From the NCBI RefSeq assembly GCF_014207535.1, contig NZ_JACHGK010000020.1, positions 1 to 64,000 on the forward strand: a DNA stretch of 64,000 nucleotides. The letters run 5' to 3'. The notes under the pieces were generated by a model that was not told the DNA's origin, ran no database searches, and worked only from the letters and a program-made list of their open reading frames with translations. This stretch comes from Bacillus benzoevorans. Its GTDB lineage: Bacteria; Bacillota; Bacilli; Bacillales; Cytobacillaceae. A program made the translations under genes and the position numbers. This document shows positions 1-8,769 of the stretch, piece after piece (the stretch's first letter is position 1; each line of letters opens with the position of its first letter).

Positions 1-207
1 ATCAAAATATTGTTAGAGGCCGTGTCGAAAAATATTTTTTTGACACCCCACCAACGGCTTAAACCGTTGATAAATCAGCATTTATAGAGGGAGGTTAATA
101 AATGAAAGATTGAAAATTAGCGTTAGTAGAGTGAGTCTGTGAAGTTCCTAGTTTTTACAAAAAAATATTTTTAATAAAATTCATTCAAAATTATGGGGGA
201 GATAAAA

Positions 208-726
208 ATGAGAAACATAAAAAGAATCATCAGTTGCATATTAACAGTTATTTTGATTATGACAATATCTTCAACAGCTTTTGCAAGGGAAGATATAAAA
301 AATCCTAACACGTTTCCTAACTAAACTAATACAATTGAAGTGGAGTTGAAACAAGGGGAAACCGTTGATGTTCCTATCTTATTAAATTCCACTAATAATG
401 AAATAAAAACAGAGAATACAGTTCAACCGTTGGTGGACTTCCCAGGACCTGCAGGAATGTTGAGTTTAACAGCTGTAGGAAATAGGGTTGAATATAAAAT
501 ATCTATGTCTACACCAGCTGATAGTTTTGTAGGTATATTGTCAATAACGAACGTTACATCAGGATTCAGTCAGGGAAGGTATGATATAACTAAATTTAGT
601 GGTTCTGTAACATATAATGGATATTATAATAATAGATATGGAGCTTCATTAAATGGAATAGCCTATCTTTCAGGAAAACCTGTTGCAAAAACCGTGACTA
701 ATTATATAACATGGGTTTATAAATAA
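208..726 (+). pseudogene. Secreted protein gene interrupted by one in-frame stop
   Basis: A frame opens at the ATG at 208 behind GGGGGAG and encodes a clear signal peptide (basic MRNIKR, hydrophobic core, likely cleavage after AFA at residue 26). A TAA at 322-324 ends it after 38 codons. The same frame then runs clean to the TAA at 724-726, adding about 134 residues rich in Asn, Thr, Ser, Tyr and Gly, the look of an exported beta-rich protein. I do not recognise the family. The absence of any frameshift or second stop suggests a recent nonsense mutation. Readthrough, or a separate cytosolic product from the GTG at 340, is possible, but that GTG has no good ribosome site and would lack the signal peptide. 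Confidence 0.7.
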
Positions 727-756
727 GATTGCCGACTTGAGGGTAAGTTGTTTTAT

Positions 757-786
757 GAGTAGAAATATATAATATATTTTCTACTC
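757..786. repeat. Inverted repeat after the broken secreted-protein gene
   Basis: GAGTAGAAA and TTTCTACTC arms flank an AT-only centre and form a near-perfect hairpin 30 nt past the stop codon. There is no long T run, so it may be an operator for the following gene or a weak terminator. Confidence 0.45.
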
Positions 787-833
787 AATATAATAAATAT
801 ATATCGGATCATACGGGGAGAAGGTATTATAAT

Positions 834-1244
834 ATGCTTGATAATAATGATCCAAGAGAGTTATTAAAAATACTTTTTGAAAAATACAAATTCCCATTAA
901 ATTCTTTGAGTAAGATTACTGGTATTAAAGACGAGCTAATTTTAAATTATGCAAATGGCGAAGATGCTCTGTCTTCTTTATCTCTAGAAAAGCAACTGGA
1001 TTTAATTGATTTAATTATGTTGCTTACATTAGGAATGAATTCAATTGAAGAGGATGAAAGAGTTCGTTCTATCATAGAAACCCTAGAAACGGAATTTGGG
1101 ATATCAACGGAAACATTGGCCTTATATGCTAACCTCGATCGTGAAGAAATAACTAATTTTCTTAACGATTATACTTCTATTCCTATCGAAAAGAAATATA
1201 GGCTAGGTATTACGGTGCTCTTCTTGCATTATATTTGTAAATAA
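834..1244 (+). CDS. Small protein with two helix-turn-helix-like repeats
   Basis: A 136-residue cytosolic protein with no membrane segment. Residues about 7-65 and 73-135 look like two copies of one module: a Leu-rich helix (ELLKILFEKYKFPL / SIIETLETEFGIS), a short turn-helix (LSKITGIKDELILNYANG / LALYANLDREEITNFLND), then a long hydrophobic helix (EKQLDLIDLIMLLTLG / EKKYRLGITVLFLHYI). Each resembles a degenerate HTH module found in small Bacillus proteins of unknown function. The start has GGGGAGAAGG about 7 nt upstream, and the gene ends in a strong terminator. It stands alone after the broken exported protein. Whether it binds DNA is inference. Confidence 0.75.
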   Translation: MLDNNDPRELLKILFEKYKFPLNSLSKITGIKDELILNYANGEDALSSLSLEKQLDLIDLIMLLTLGMNSIEEDERVRSIIETLETEFGISTETLALYANLDREEITNFLNDYTSIPIEKKYRLGITVLFLHYICK

Positions 1245-1246
1245 GC

Positions 1247-1283
1247 AAAAACCACTTCATAGCTTAAATCAAAAGTGGTTTTT
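1247..1283 (+). terminator. Intrinsic terminator
   Basis: AAAAACCACTT and AAGTGGTTTTT form an 11-bp perfect stem ending in a T run directly after the HTH-repeat gene. Confidence 0.85.
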
Positions 1284-1436
1284 ACTCTGCTTCAAGTAGA
1301 CAGTTGAATTAATAATACTCTAACCAACTTTAGTTGAGGGACAAGAACTAAATAAATGGAATAAAAGGTTTTTAGGGGAATTTGTCCAATTATTACAGGC
1401 ACAATACTTGAATACCTATAGAAGGGAGTTCTGCCC

Positions 1437-2372
1437 ATGAATATTATTGATCTCCATTGTGATGCTTTGCTAAAGCTTTGGGAGGCAAAGGGAAAATTAT
1501 CATTTGCTGATGGAGCAGAGTTGAACACGAATAAAGTCAATTTACAAAAAGGGAAGATTAAAGTACAGTGTTTTGCTGTTTTTCTCGAACCTGATATTCC
1601 TTCAGATCATAAATTTCAGGCTGCGTTGGAGCAAATAGATTACTTTTACAGCGAAGTGCTGGGAAAAAATCCTGAAATGAAGCAAATCACCAAATGGTCA
1701 GATTTTGAACGGCTGCAGGACGGGGAAATCGGTGCGATGCTGACCCTTGAAGGGGTTGACGCCATTGGTAATGATTTAACCAAGCTGAATATTCTCTACC
1801 AGCTTGGAGTCCGTTCTATTGGGCTAACATGGAATCATGCCAATCTTGCTGCAGATGGCGCCGGGGAACCCCGCGGCGGCGGTCTGACATTATTCGGAAA
1901 AGAGATTGTCCGCTGGAATAATGAGCACCATGTATTAACGGATGTTTCTCATTTATGTGAACGTGCTTTTTGGGACGCCATCGAGATAGCCCGTTTCCCG
2001 ATAGCCAGCCATTCTAATGCCAAAAGGATTTGCAATCACCCGCGTAATTTAACCGATGAACAGGCAAGGGCCATGTTTAAAGCGGACGCAATGGTGCATG
2101 TTGTTTATTATCCGGAGTTCATTCGAGATGGAGGAGAGTCGGCAGCCATTGATGATTTGATTGCCCATATTGATCATTTTTGTTCCCTTGGCGGCAAAAA
2201 GCATATTGGACTGGGATCTGACTTTGACGGAATCTCTGCCTTCGTACAGGGACTGGAGGATGCTTCAAAAACCCAGAATTTAATCGAAAAACTGCTGCAA
2301 TATTTTAAAGAGGATGATGTGAAAGGATTTGCCTACAGGAACTTCCTCGAGCATCGGCCGGAGGATCTGTGA
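1437..2372 (+). CDS. Membrane dipeptidase family (peptidase M19)
   Basis: A 311-residue zinc dipeptidase of the renal dipeptidase family, expected to cleave dipeptides, probably in the cytosol since there is no signal peptide. Metal-site motifs are visible in order: the N-terminal DLHCD (HxD) at residues 5-9, the bridging Glu in LTLEGVDAIG near 105, the His of IASHSNAKR near 190, and GLGSDFDGI near 260. Length matches the bacillar family. The ATG at 1437 has AGAAGGGAG upstream. It precedes aspartokinase but has its own terminator, so it is probably a monocistronic unit. Confidence 0.9.
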   Translation: MNIIDLHCDALLKLWEAKGKLSFADGAELNTNKVNLQKGKIKVQCFAVFLEPDIPSDHKFQAALEQIDYFYSEVLGKNPEMKQITKWSDFERLQDGEIGAMLTLEGVDAIGNDLTKLNILYQLGVRSIGLTWNHANLAADGAGEPRGGGLTLFGKEIVRWNNEHHVLTDVSHLCERAFWDAIEIARFPIASHSNAKRICNHPRNLTDEQARAMFKADAMVHVVYYPEFIRDGGESAAIDDLIAHIDHFCSLGGKKHIGLGSDFDGISAFVQGLEDASKTQNLIEKLLQYFKEDDVKGFAYRNFLEHRPEDL

Positions 2373-2431
2373 TCATAGAACAGTCGATAGAGAATCTACT
2401 TGTCAGCAGTGTCTAATATGGTAAAATAAAC

Positions 2432-2466
2432 GAAAATCCGGGCTTGAAAAAACTCGGATTTTCTAT
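2432..2466 (+). terminator. Intrinsic terminator after dipeptidase
   Basis: GAAAATCCGGG pairs with CTCGGATTTTC across a short A-rich loop and is followed by a T-rich tail. Confidence 0.75.
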
Positions 2467-2481
2467 TTATTTGTCAATCTT

Positions 2482-2509
2482 TTGTATTTTGTTCGCCTGG
2501 AAAATACAA
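2482..2509. promoter_or_regulatory. Inverted repeat upstream of aspartokinase, candidate operator
   Basis: TTGTATTTT and AAAATACAA form a perfect 9-bp inverted repeat around a 10-nt centre, about 100 nt before the aspartokinase start. Its position fits an operator; which regulator would use it is unknown. Confidence 0.4.
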
Positions 2510-2610
2510 TTGTCTTTATATAAGAGAAATAGTTATTGCTTTTTTTTACAAAAGAGCGGATAATAAAAAAATACAATTTTACTGAAATTTATAATGTAGG
2601 GGTTGTAAAA

Positions 2611-3975
2611 ATGAAGGTCGTAAAGTTTGGCGGAAGTTCTTTAGCGAACGGAACTCAATTAGAAAAAGTCTATAATATTGTAATGGCAGAACCAGAACGT
2701 AAGGTTGTCGTTGTTTCCGCACCGGGAAAACGATATAGTGATGATATAAAAGTAACGGATCTATTAATTTTATTAGGTGAAAAGTGTCTTGCAGAGCAGG
2801 ATACAACTGAAGAGTTTAATACGATTGTAAATCGATATGCAAGTATTGCGGAAGAATTAAATATCCCGGAAACGGTGATTGAACAAATTAAAAATGATTT
2901 ATCGTCTATTATGAAACAGGAGAAACAAGACTCTGTTCTTTTCATAGAAGCGATGAAAGCTGCTGGCGAAGATAATAATGCAAAGCTTGTTGCCGCCTAT
3001 TTTCAATCAAAGGGTGTTGAAGCCCATTATGTAAATCCAAAAGATGCTGGCATTTTTGTAACAAATGAACCGGGGAGCGCCCAAGTATTACCTGAATCTT
3101 ATGATTTAATTTATAAATTACGCGACCGTTCAGGTATTTTAATTGTCCCTGGATTTTTTGGATACAGCAAAGAGGGAGATGTATTAACCTTCTCACGCAG
3201 CGGATCTGATATTACCGGCTCAATTTTAGCAAATGGAGTTAAAGCAGATTTGTATGAGAACTTTACTGACGTTGATGCGGTCTATACCGTTAATCCATCT
3301 ATTGTAAAAAATCCAAAGGAAATCCGCGAATTAACTTATCGTGAAATGCGTGAGCTTTCCTATGCAGGTTTCTCTGTTTTCCATGATGAGGCATTAATTC
3401 CTGCTTTCCGTGCCGGTATTCCGGTAAAAGTGAAAAATACAAATAATCCAGCTGCTCCTGGAACAAAAATTGTCAATACTCGTGAAAATACGAATGGACC
3501 AGTAGTTGGAATTGCCAGTGATGACGGCTTCTGCAGCATTTATATCGGTAAATATTTAATGAACAGGGAAGTGGGCTTCGGTCGCCGTCTGCTGCAAATT
3601 CTTGAGGATTTCCATTTAAGCTATGAGCATGTTCCATCAGGAATTGATGATATTACGGTAATTTTGCGTGAAGACCAATTAAATGAAGAAACGAAAAAGG
3701 CTGTTATTGACCGAATTAAAGAAGAACTTCATGCGGATGAAGTGAAAATCGCGCATCACCTTGCTTTAATTATGGTGGTAGGAGAAGGAATGCGCCGCAG
3801 TGTCGGTACAACGGCAAGAGCAGCTAAAGCTTTGGCAGAGGCTGGGATCAATATCGACATGATTAATCAAGGGTCATCTGAAGTAAGTATGATGTTCGGT
3901 GTGAAAGAAGAAGATGAGAAAAAAGCTGTACAAGCGCTGTATAATGAATTTTTTGCTAATGTACTAGTGGGTTAA
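2611..3975 (+). CDS. yclM: Aspartokinase, class III type
   Basis: Phosphorylates aspartate in the first step towards lysine, threonine and methionine. With the ATG at 2611 (MKVVKFGGSSLANG) the product is 454 residues, the same length as the B. subtilis YclM/ThrD enzyme. The frame stays open back to 2536, but the extra 25 residues have no family counterpart. Visible are the nucleotide-binding KFGGSS at 5-10, FSRSGSDITGS near 215, and two C-terminal ACT modules beginning near residue 310 (GIASDDGFCSIYIGK... and ALIMVVGEGMRRSVGT...). This class is typically inhibited by lysine plus threonine. Downstream lies a SAM riboswitch and homoserine dehydrogenase, placing two steps of the aspartate pathway side by side though not in one operon. 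Confidence 0.93.
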   Translation: MKVVKFGGSSLANGTQLEKVYNIVMAEPERKVVVVSAPGKRYSDDIKVTDLLILLGEKCLAEQDTTEEFNTIVNRYASIAEELNIPETVIEQIKNDLSSIMKQEKQDSVLFIEAMKAAGEDNNAKLVAAYFQSKGVEAHYVNPKDAGIFVTNEPGSAQVLPESYDLIYKLRDRSGILIVPGFFGYSKEGDVLTFSRSGSDITGSILANGVKADLYENFTDVDAVYTVNPSIVKNPKEIRELTYREMRELSYAGFSVFHDEALIPAFRAGIPVKVKNTNNPAAPGTKIVNTRENTNGPVVGIASDDGFCSIYIGKYLMNREVGFGRRLLQILEDFHLSYEHVPSGIDDITVILREDQLNEETKKAVIDRIKEELHADEVKIAHHLALIMVVGEGMRRSVGTTARAAKALAEAGINIDMINQGSSEVSMMFGVKEEDEKKAVQALYNEFFANVLVG

Positions 3976-4007
3976 GAAATTTATATAGATAACAATGAAA
4001 TAGTAAT

Positions 4008-4111
4008 CTCTTATCCAGAGTGGCGGAGGGACAGACCCTATGAAGCCCGGCAACCTTCAAGATACTTGAAAAGGTGCTAATTTCTGCAGAATGTTTTCTG
4101 GCAGATAAGAG
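4008..4111 (+). ncRNA. SAM-I riboswitch (S box) controlling hom
   Basis: The S-box consensus is clear. The closing helix P1 is CTCTTAT / ATAAGAG. Between its arms run GAGTGGCGGAGGGA, CCCTATGAAGCCCGGCAACC and GGTGCTAATTTCTGC, the conserved core that binds S-adenosylmethionine. It lies about 180 nt upstream of homoserine dehydrogenase, so high SAM should stop transcription of that gene. Confidence 0.95.
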
Positions 4112-4140
4112 GAGGAATCGATGAAAGGCCTCTTCTTATT
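4106..4140 (+). terminator. Riboswitch expression-platform hairpin
   Basis: TAAGAGG and CCTCTTCTTA can pair, and the left arm is the 3' strand of riboswitch helix P1, the usual mutually exclusive arrangement. The T run is broken (CTTATTTATATTT), so termination may be modest. Confidence 0.6.
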
Positions 4141-4292
4141 TATATTTGAAGGGGTCTTTTTATATAGAAAATTAGTTGTATCAGGGGAAAATACAACAAC
4201 TTGGCGGGCTGTCTGTGAAATTTCGGCTGGGAGTCATGCAAAAGTGAATGAAGACTTTAAGGATTAGGATTAGAATTTGAAAGGGATGAGGC

Positions 4293-5513
4293 ATGATGAC
4301 AGCAATTAATGTTGCGTTATTAGGATTTGGAACGGTTGGGCAGGGAGTATATGAAATTATTCAAACGTCACAGGAGCGGCTGCAGTTTTTCTTGAAAAAG
4401 CCTGTAAAGATTGCAGCTGTACTGGTAAACAATAAAGAGAAGCATAAGGCAATTGAAAAGGAAGTCCTGTTAACAGACAACTTTGAAGAAATCTTGGGGC
4501 TGCCGCAATTAGATATTGTCATAGATGCGATTGTAGGGAATGCCAGCTTTCCTTACTTGAAGCGTTCTATCGAGAGAGGTTGTCACATTGTGACGGCTAA
4601 TAAAGAAATGTTTGCCAGCCATGGTGAAGAACTGTTATCATTGGCCGCACGTTATCAAACAGCCGCCGGCTTTGAAGCGACTGTTGGAGGCGGTATACCG
4701 GTCATTCAAACCTTGAGAAAATTACTAAATATCAACAGAGTAACAAAGGTGGAAGGTATCATTAACGGTACTTCGAACTTTATTCTAACTTCGATGAGGG
4801 AGGAGGACCAGCCTTTCGCAGATACATTAAAGATTGCTCAGGAAAAGGGCTATGCTGAGGCTGATCCAACCAACGATATCGAAGGCTTCGATGCCTATTA
4901 TAAGGCATTGGTTCTCAGCCAAGTTGTCTATGGCGAGCTTCCGCAAGAGGAACATGTTTATCGTAAGGGAATCACCTCCATTACGCAAAATGAAATCCAG
5001 CAGGCGGAAGCACTGGGGTTGAAATTTAAACATGTTGCTAAAATAGAAAAATATGAAAATGCCATTCAATGCAGGGTTCAGCCTGTTCTTGTATCTGCCA
5101 GCCATTCATTCTATGGAGTAGAAGGGGTGCAAAATGCCGTTTCGATAGATGCGGATATCGTTGGAAATATTACCTTGACAGGTGCTGGTGCAGGTAAATA
5201 TCCAACAGCAAGTGCTGTGATTGAAGATCTTCTTCATTTGTATCAGGAGCCAGTACCTGTTTATACAGAAAAGGAGCAGGAAGCAAGTGAACAGGTGAGG
5301 TCAAGCAAAGGAAAATGGCTGATTTTTAATAACTCTATCGATGCTTCCCGATTACCGCAGGAATTTACCGGCGTTGATCGATTAAATGAACAGACGCTAT
5401 ATTTTGAAGCGGTGGAGAAGGATGTCAGAGCTTTTGAAAAGCAGAGCCCGGAAATAGCTGTTTACCCTGTTGAAGGGGAATTCTTCTTTGCAGGAAAAAC
5501 ATTAAGATTATAA
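4293..5513 (+). CDS. hom: Homoserine dehydrogenase
   Basis: Reduces aspartate semialdehyde to homoserine, the branch point to methionine and threonine. The Rossmann motif LGFGTVGQGVYE occupies residues 11-22. VTANKEMFASHG near 105 and GGGIPVIQTLR near 135 are catalytic-domain motifs, followed by NGTSNFILTSM and the dimer region with EADPTNDIEGFDAYYK. At 406 residues it is shorter than the usual 430-residue Bacillus enzyme, and the C-terminal regulatory segment is abbreviated, so feedback control may be reduced. It is not next to thrC/thrB. With the SAM riboswitch upstream it looks like a methionine-branch copy. ATG codons at 4293 and 4296 both fit the upstream AAGGGATGAGG. Confidence 0.93.
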   Translation: MMTAINVALLGFGTVGQGVYEIIQTSQERLQFFLKKPVKIAAVLVNNKEKHKAIEKEVLLTDNFEEILGLPQLDIVIDAIVGNASFPYLKRSIERGCHIVTANKEMFASHGEELLSLAARYQTAAGFEATVGGGIPVIQTLRKLLNINRVTKVEGIINGTSNFILTSMREEDQPFADTLKIAQEKGYAEADPTNDIEGFDAYYKALVLSQVVYGELPQEEHVYRKGITSITQNEIQQAEALGLKFKHVAKIEKYENAIQCRVQPVLVSASHSFYGVEGVQNAVSIDADIVGNITLTGAGAGKYPTASAVIEDLLHLYQEPVPVYTEKEQEASEQVRSSKGKWLIFNNSIDASRLPQEFTGVDRLNEQTLYFEAVEKDVRAFEKQSPEIAVYPVEGEFFFAGKTLRL

Positions 5514-5517
5514 TGTG

Positions 5518-5564
5518 AAAAAGGAAGAGGCTGACTCTAAATTTAGAGCCAGCCTCTTCCTTTT
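5518..5564. terminator. Bidirectional terminator between hom and the symporter
   Basis: A long stem (AAAAAGGAAGAGGCTG with CAGCCTCTTCCTTTT plus an inner CTCTAAATTTAGAG) serves the convergent genes on both sides. Confidence 0.88.
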
Positions 5565-5567
5565 GGG

Positions 5568-6923
5568 TTAAGCCTTTAACGTCGTTTGGTCTTTTGCTGC
5601 TAGTTTTTCCCGGGATCTAATTTGCTTGAATTCCCTTGTTTCTGCTACGACCACACCGGAAAGGAATAGAAGACCGATTAAGTTAGGGATGGCCATAAGG
5701 GCATTAAAGATATCGGCAATGGTCCAAACCAATCCCAGATTCATTCCTGCACCAAGTAACACTGTTGCTGTGTAAATCACTCGGTAAATCGTAAAGGACT
5801 GATTGCCAAATAAGTAGGCAAAACACTTTTCGCCGTAATAGGCCCAGCCTATTACGGTTGAATAGGCAAAAAGGATAATCCCGATTGTTACAATCCAGCC
5901 TCCCCCCGGAAGCAGAGCATCAAAAGTTTCTGTCGTCAGCGCTGCACCTGTCAAACCATCCGTATACATACCGCCCATTACAAGAGTAATACCGGTGATA
6001 GAGCAGACAACAATTGTATCCAGGAAAGTACCTGTCATTGATATCAGTGCCTGACGCCCAGGGTGATCCGTTTTGGCAGCTGCTGCTGCAATTGGAGCTG
6101 AACCCATACCTGCTTCATTGGAGAAGACACCTCTGGCAACTCCATAACGGATAACAGCACCAATCGCACCGCCAGCTATTGCCTGTCCTGTAAAGGCATC
6201 TGAAAAAATAAGACCTAGAGCGTTAGGAAGCAAATCAAGATTCATCATAATAATCACGAGACCGCCAAGGACATAAAAAATGGCCATTATCGGAACGAAA
6301 AAGGCAGAAACTCGTCCAATACTTTTAATCCCGCCTAATATAACCAGTGCTGTAAAGATAGTAAGAATAATACCAGTAATCCATGGATTGACACCAAAGC
6401 TGTTTTCTACAGCAGCGGCAACGGAATTAGATTGTACGGAGCTGCCGATACCGAATGCGGCAATCGAACCGAAGAGAGCAAAAAGAATGGCGAGCCATTT
6501 CCAGCCTAATCCTTTTTCGATGTAATACATAGGACCGCCAGACATTAAGCCGTCTTTTCCTACTATTCTGTATTTAACAGCTAAAAGGGCTTCAGCGTAT
6601 TTAGTCGCCATCCCAACAAGTGCGGTGATCCACATCCAGAATACTGCACCCGGTCCGCCTAATACAACAGCGGTAGCAACACCGGCAATATTTCCTGTAC
6701 CGATGGTAGCAGATAATGCCGTCATTAAGGATTGAAAGTGTGAAATGTCCCCTTCAGAGGTTTTGTCTTGATTTTTAGAGAAAGCAAGCTTAAGAGCATA
6801 GGGCAAACTGCTGAACTGATAAAGGCCAAGCTTTAATGTTAAAAAAAGTCCAGTACCGACGATGAGGATGAGTGTGGGCGGTCCCCAAACAAAATTGCTA
6901 ATCTTGCCTAATAGTTCTTCCAT
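5568..6923 (-). CDS. Alanine/glycine:Na+ symporter, AGCS family
   Basis: A 451-residue sodium-coupled amino acid carrier with about ten to eleven membrane helices. Family signatures include GTGNIAGVATAVVLGGPGAVFWMW near residue 75 (the AGCS signature), GSMGSAPIAAAAAKTDHP-like text as NEAGMGSAPIAAAAAKTDHP near 270, and WAYYGEKCFAYLFG near 365. B. subtilis has several paralogues (AlsT, GlnT, YflA, YrbD) and the sequence alone does not tell me which substrate is preferred. It is monocistronic, with a long upstream region containing a perfect inverted repeat. Confidence 0.92.
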   Translation of the reverse strand: MEELLGKISNFVWGPPTLILIVGTGLFLTLKLGLYQFSSLPYALKLAFSKNQDKTSEGDISHFQSLMTALSATIGTGNIAGVATAVVLGGPGAVFWMWITALVGMATKYAEALLAVKYRIVGKDGLMSGGPMYYIEKGLGWKWLAILFALFGSIAAFGIGSSVQSNSVAAAVENSFGVNPWITGIILTIFTALVILGGIKSIGRVSAFFVPIMAIFYVLGGLVIIMMNLDLLPNALGLIFSDAFTGQAIAGGAIGAVIRYGVARGVFSNEAGMGSAPIAAAAAKTDHPGRQALISMTGTFLDTIVVCSITGITLVMGGMYTDGLTGAALTTETFDALLPGGGWIVTIGIILFAYSTVIGWAYYGEKCFAYLFGNQSFTIYRVIYTATVLLGAGMNLGLVWTIADIFNALMAIPNLIGLLFLSGVVVAETREFKQIRSREKLAAKDQTTLKA

Positions 6924-6974
6924 TTTACACCAGCCTTTCTTATTTCATTATTAAATAGAAGGGAATTTGCGTAA

Positions 6975-7005
6975 ACATATACGTAATGGAAGATTACGTA
7001 TATGT
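6975..7005. promoter_or_regulatory. Perfect 13-bp inverted repeat upstream of the symporter
   Basis: ACATATACGTAAT and ATTACGTATATGT flank GGAAG, 50-80 nt upstream of the symporter start on the minus strand. The position fits an operator in the promoter zone; no T run follows, so it is unlikely to be a terminator. The remainder of the 335-nt gap to dctP holds AT-rich sequence and the hairpin at 7164-7240. Confidence 0.5.
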
Positions 7006-7163
7006 AATATTATTATGATAATATTAAATAGCAAGGAAATCTATCTAAATTTTAAAAAAATACAGAATATATTTGCTGTATAACAGTTTAATATTACTGA
7101 TGTAAATTGTAACAGATGATGGTGAATAATCAATACGGAAAGTAAGAGGTCTGTTTAATAAGT

Positions 7164-7240
7164 AAAGGAGCCGGACTCCTTTATACGATATTCAATTTTA
7201 ACAAAAGCTGAATATCGTATAATCGGGAGTCAGACCCCTT
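7164..7240. repeat. Long hairpin with GGACTCC/GGGAGTC ends, dispersed-repeat-like
   Basis: ATACGATATTCA and TGAATATCGTAT form a perfect 12-bp stem, enclosed by AAGGAGCCGGACTCC and GGGAGTCAGACCCCTT, which also pair in part. It lies just past the dctP stop on that gene's 3' side and could act as its terminator, although the distal tail has few T residues. The GTCTGACTCC-type ends resemble the other palindromic repeats in this window in design. Confidence 0.5.
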
Positions 7241-7258
7241 AATAGTTAGCGCTTGATT

Positions 7259-8554
7259 TTATATCATTTGTTCCTGAGTAGATGTCTGCAATTGCGGCTG
7301 TACTTCCATTTCCGGTTCAACTGCACCACCAGGATGGAACTCATCTTCCATTTTAGCAACAACTACCGTTGCTACGCCATTACCGATTAAGTTTGTAATT
7401 GCCCTTGCTTCAGACATGAAGCGGTCTACACCCAGTAAAAGGGCAATTCCTTCAACAGGAATCATCGGGAATGCAGCGAGTGTTGCAGCCAGGGTGATAA
7501 ATCCGGAGCCTGTAACGCCTGCAGCTCCTTTAGAAGTAATCATTAAGATCCCCATTAACGTCAGCATTTGAATGATAGAAAGATCTACACCGTACGCCTG
7601 TGCGATAAACATAGCTGCCATAGACAGATAGATGGCAGTTCCATCTAGATTAAAGGAATATCCTGTCGGAACAACTAATCCAACAACTGATTTAGAACAG
7701 CCATAACGCTCAAGTCTGTCCATCATCTTTGGCAGTGCGGATTCTGATGAAGAGGTTCCTAACACGAGCAGGATTTCTTCTTTAATATAGGCAAGAAATT
7801 TAAAGATATTGAATTTATAGAATTTTGCAATGGTACCAATAACAAAAACGATGAATATGAACATGGTAATGTATACAGAGCCCATTAATTTGCCGAGTAA
7901 GGCGAGTGAGCCAAGACCGAATTTTCCAATTGTGTAGGCCATTGCCCCTGATGCAGCAATAGGTGAAAATTTCATAATCATGTTAACGATTCCAAAGAAT
8001 ACATCGGCAAGTTTTTCGAATAAAGAAACAATCGGCTTTCCTTTTTCCCCCAGGTGAGCCAATGCGAATCCGAATAATACGGCAAAGAATAGTATTGGCA
8101 GCAAATCGCCCCCAGCAAGTGCTGCAACAGCATTATCTGGAATGATATTGAGAATAAAAGCCATAGCTCCATGCTCTGATTCAGCGGCTTGTGTCGTATA
8201 CTGGGATATATCCCCGCCTTCTACAGCATTAATATTGAAGCCAACCCCAGGTTTAATAATATTTACAACGATTAATCCGATCGCAAGTGCAAAGGTCGTA
8301 ACGATTTCGAAATAGATAAGCGCTTTTCCCCCGATGCGGCCTACCTTTTTCATGTCCCCCATACCGCCAATTCCAATTACAACTGTAAAGAAGATAATCG
8401 GCGCGATCACCATCTTGATCATTTTGATAAAAATATCAGCTAAAACTTTTAGTTTTGCGCCGAATTCCGGGAACGTAAATCCAATAATGATACCGATGAT
8501 AATACCGATGACCACTCGGACAGTTAAATTGTTGAGAATTTTTTTCATGTTCAT
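7259..8554 (-). CDS. dctP: C4-dicarboxylate/H+ or Na+ symporter DctP
   Basis: Imports succinate, fumarate and malate as carbon sources. It belongs to the dicarboxylate/amino acid:cation symporter (DAACS) family. The ATG at 8554 (MNMKKILNN) is preferred because a GGGGGG ribosome site lies 5 nt before it; the open frame back to 8611 adds 19 unsupported residues. The 431-residue product has eight membrane helices and the family's re-entrant motifs: serine-rich LGTSSSESALPKMM near 285, and NLDGTAIYLSMAAMFIAQ near 320. The charged C-terminal tail is rich in Glu and Gln. Together with dctB and the divergent dctSR it forms the full B. subtilis-type dct system, although here dctP is transcribed in the same direction as dctB rather than with dctSR. 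Confidence 0.92.
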   Translation of the reverse strand: MNMKKILNNLTVRVVIGIIIGIIIGFTFPEFGAKLKVLADIFIKMIKMVIAPIIFFTVVIGIGGMGDMKKVGRIGGKALIYFEIVTTFALAIGLIVVNIIKPGVGFNINAVEGGDISQYTTQAAESEHGAMAFILNIIPDNAVAALAGGDLLPILFFAVLFGFALAHLGEKGKPIVSLFEKLADVFFGIVNMIMKFSPIAASGAMAYTIGKFGLGSLALLGKLMGSVYITMFIFIVFVIGTIAKFYKFNIFKFLAYIKEEILLVLGTSSSESALPKMMDRLERYGCSKSVVGLVVPTGYSFNLDGTAIYLSMAAMFIAQAYGVDLSIIQMLTLMGILMITSKGAAGVTGSGFITLAATLAAFPMIPVEGIALLLGVDRFMSEARAITNLIGNGVATVVVAKMEDEFHPGGAVEPEMEVQPQLQTSTQEQMI

Positions 8555-8643
8555 GCTATCCCCCCTATTTATAAAACGGTTTTCATTTCGTGTTTTTATA
8601 TTAACAAACAATTTTCACAATGTGTTTTTATGGTGATATTGTT

Positions 8644-8661
8644 CTTTTTGGTCTTTTTGGT
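8644..8661. promoter_or_regulatory. Tandem 9-bp direct repeat upstream of dctP
   Basis: Two adjacent copies of CTTTTTGGT lie about 90-110 nt upstream of the dctP start. DctR-family regulators bind AT-rich direct repeats, so this is a candidate activator site; the link is inference. Confidence 0.35.
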
Positions 8662-8769
8662 CGTATTTTGTTGTATAACAGATATAAAATGTCTATAAAT
8701 CAATGTTATTGCCTAATAAGGTTAATTTATTGCACATCATTTATATGAATAAATGGGTGCTGATGTATA

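Noticed and set aside
102..113. Three-codon ORF ATG-AAA-GAT-TGA behind GGGAGG near the left edge
   Set aside because: Too short to support as a leader peptide; no attenuator-like structure is visible next to it.
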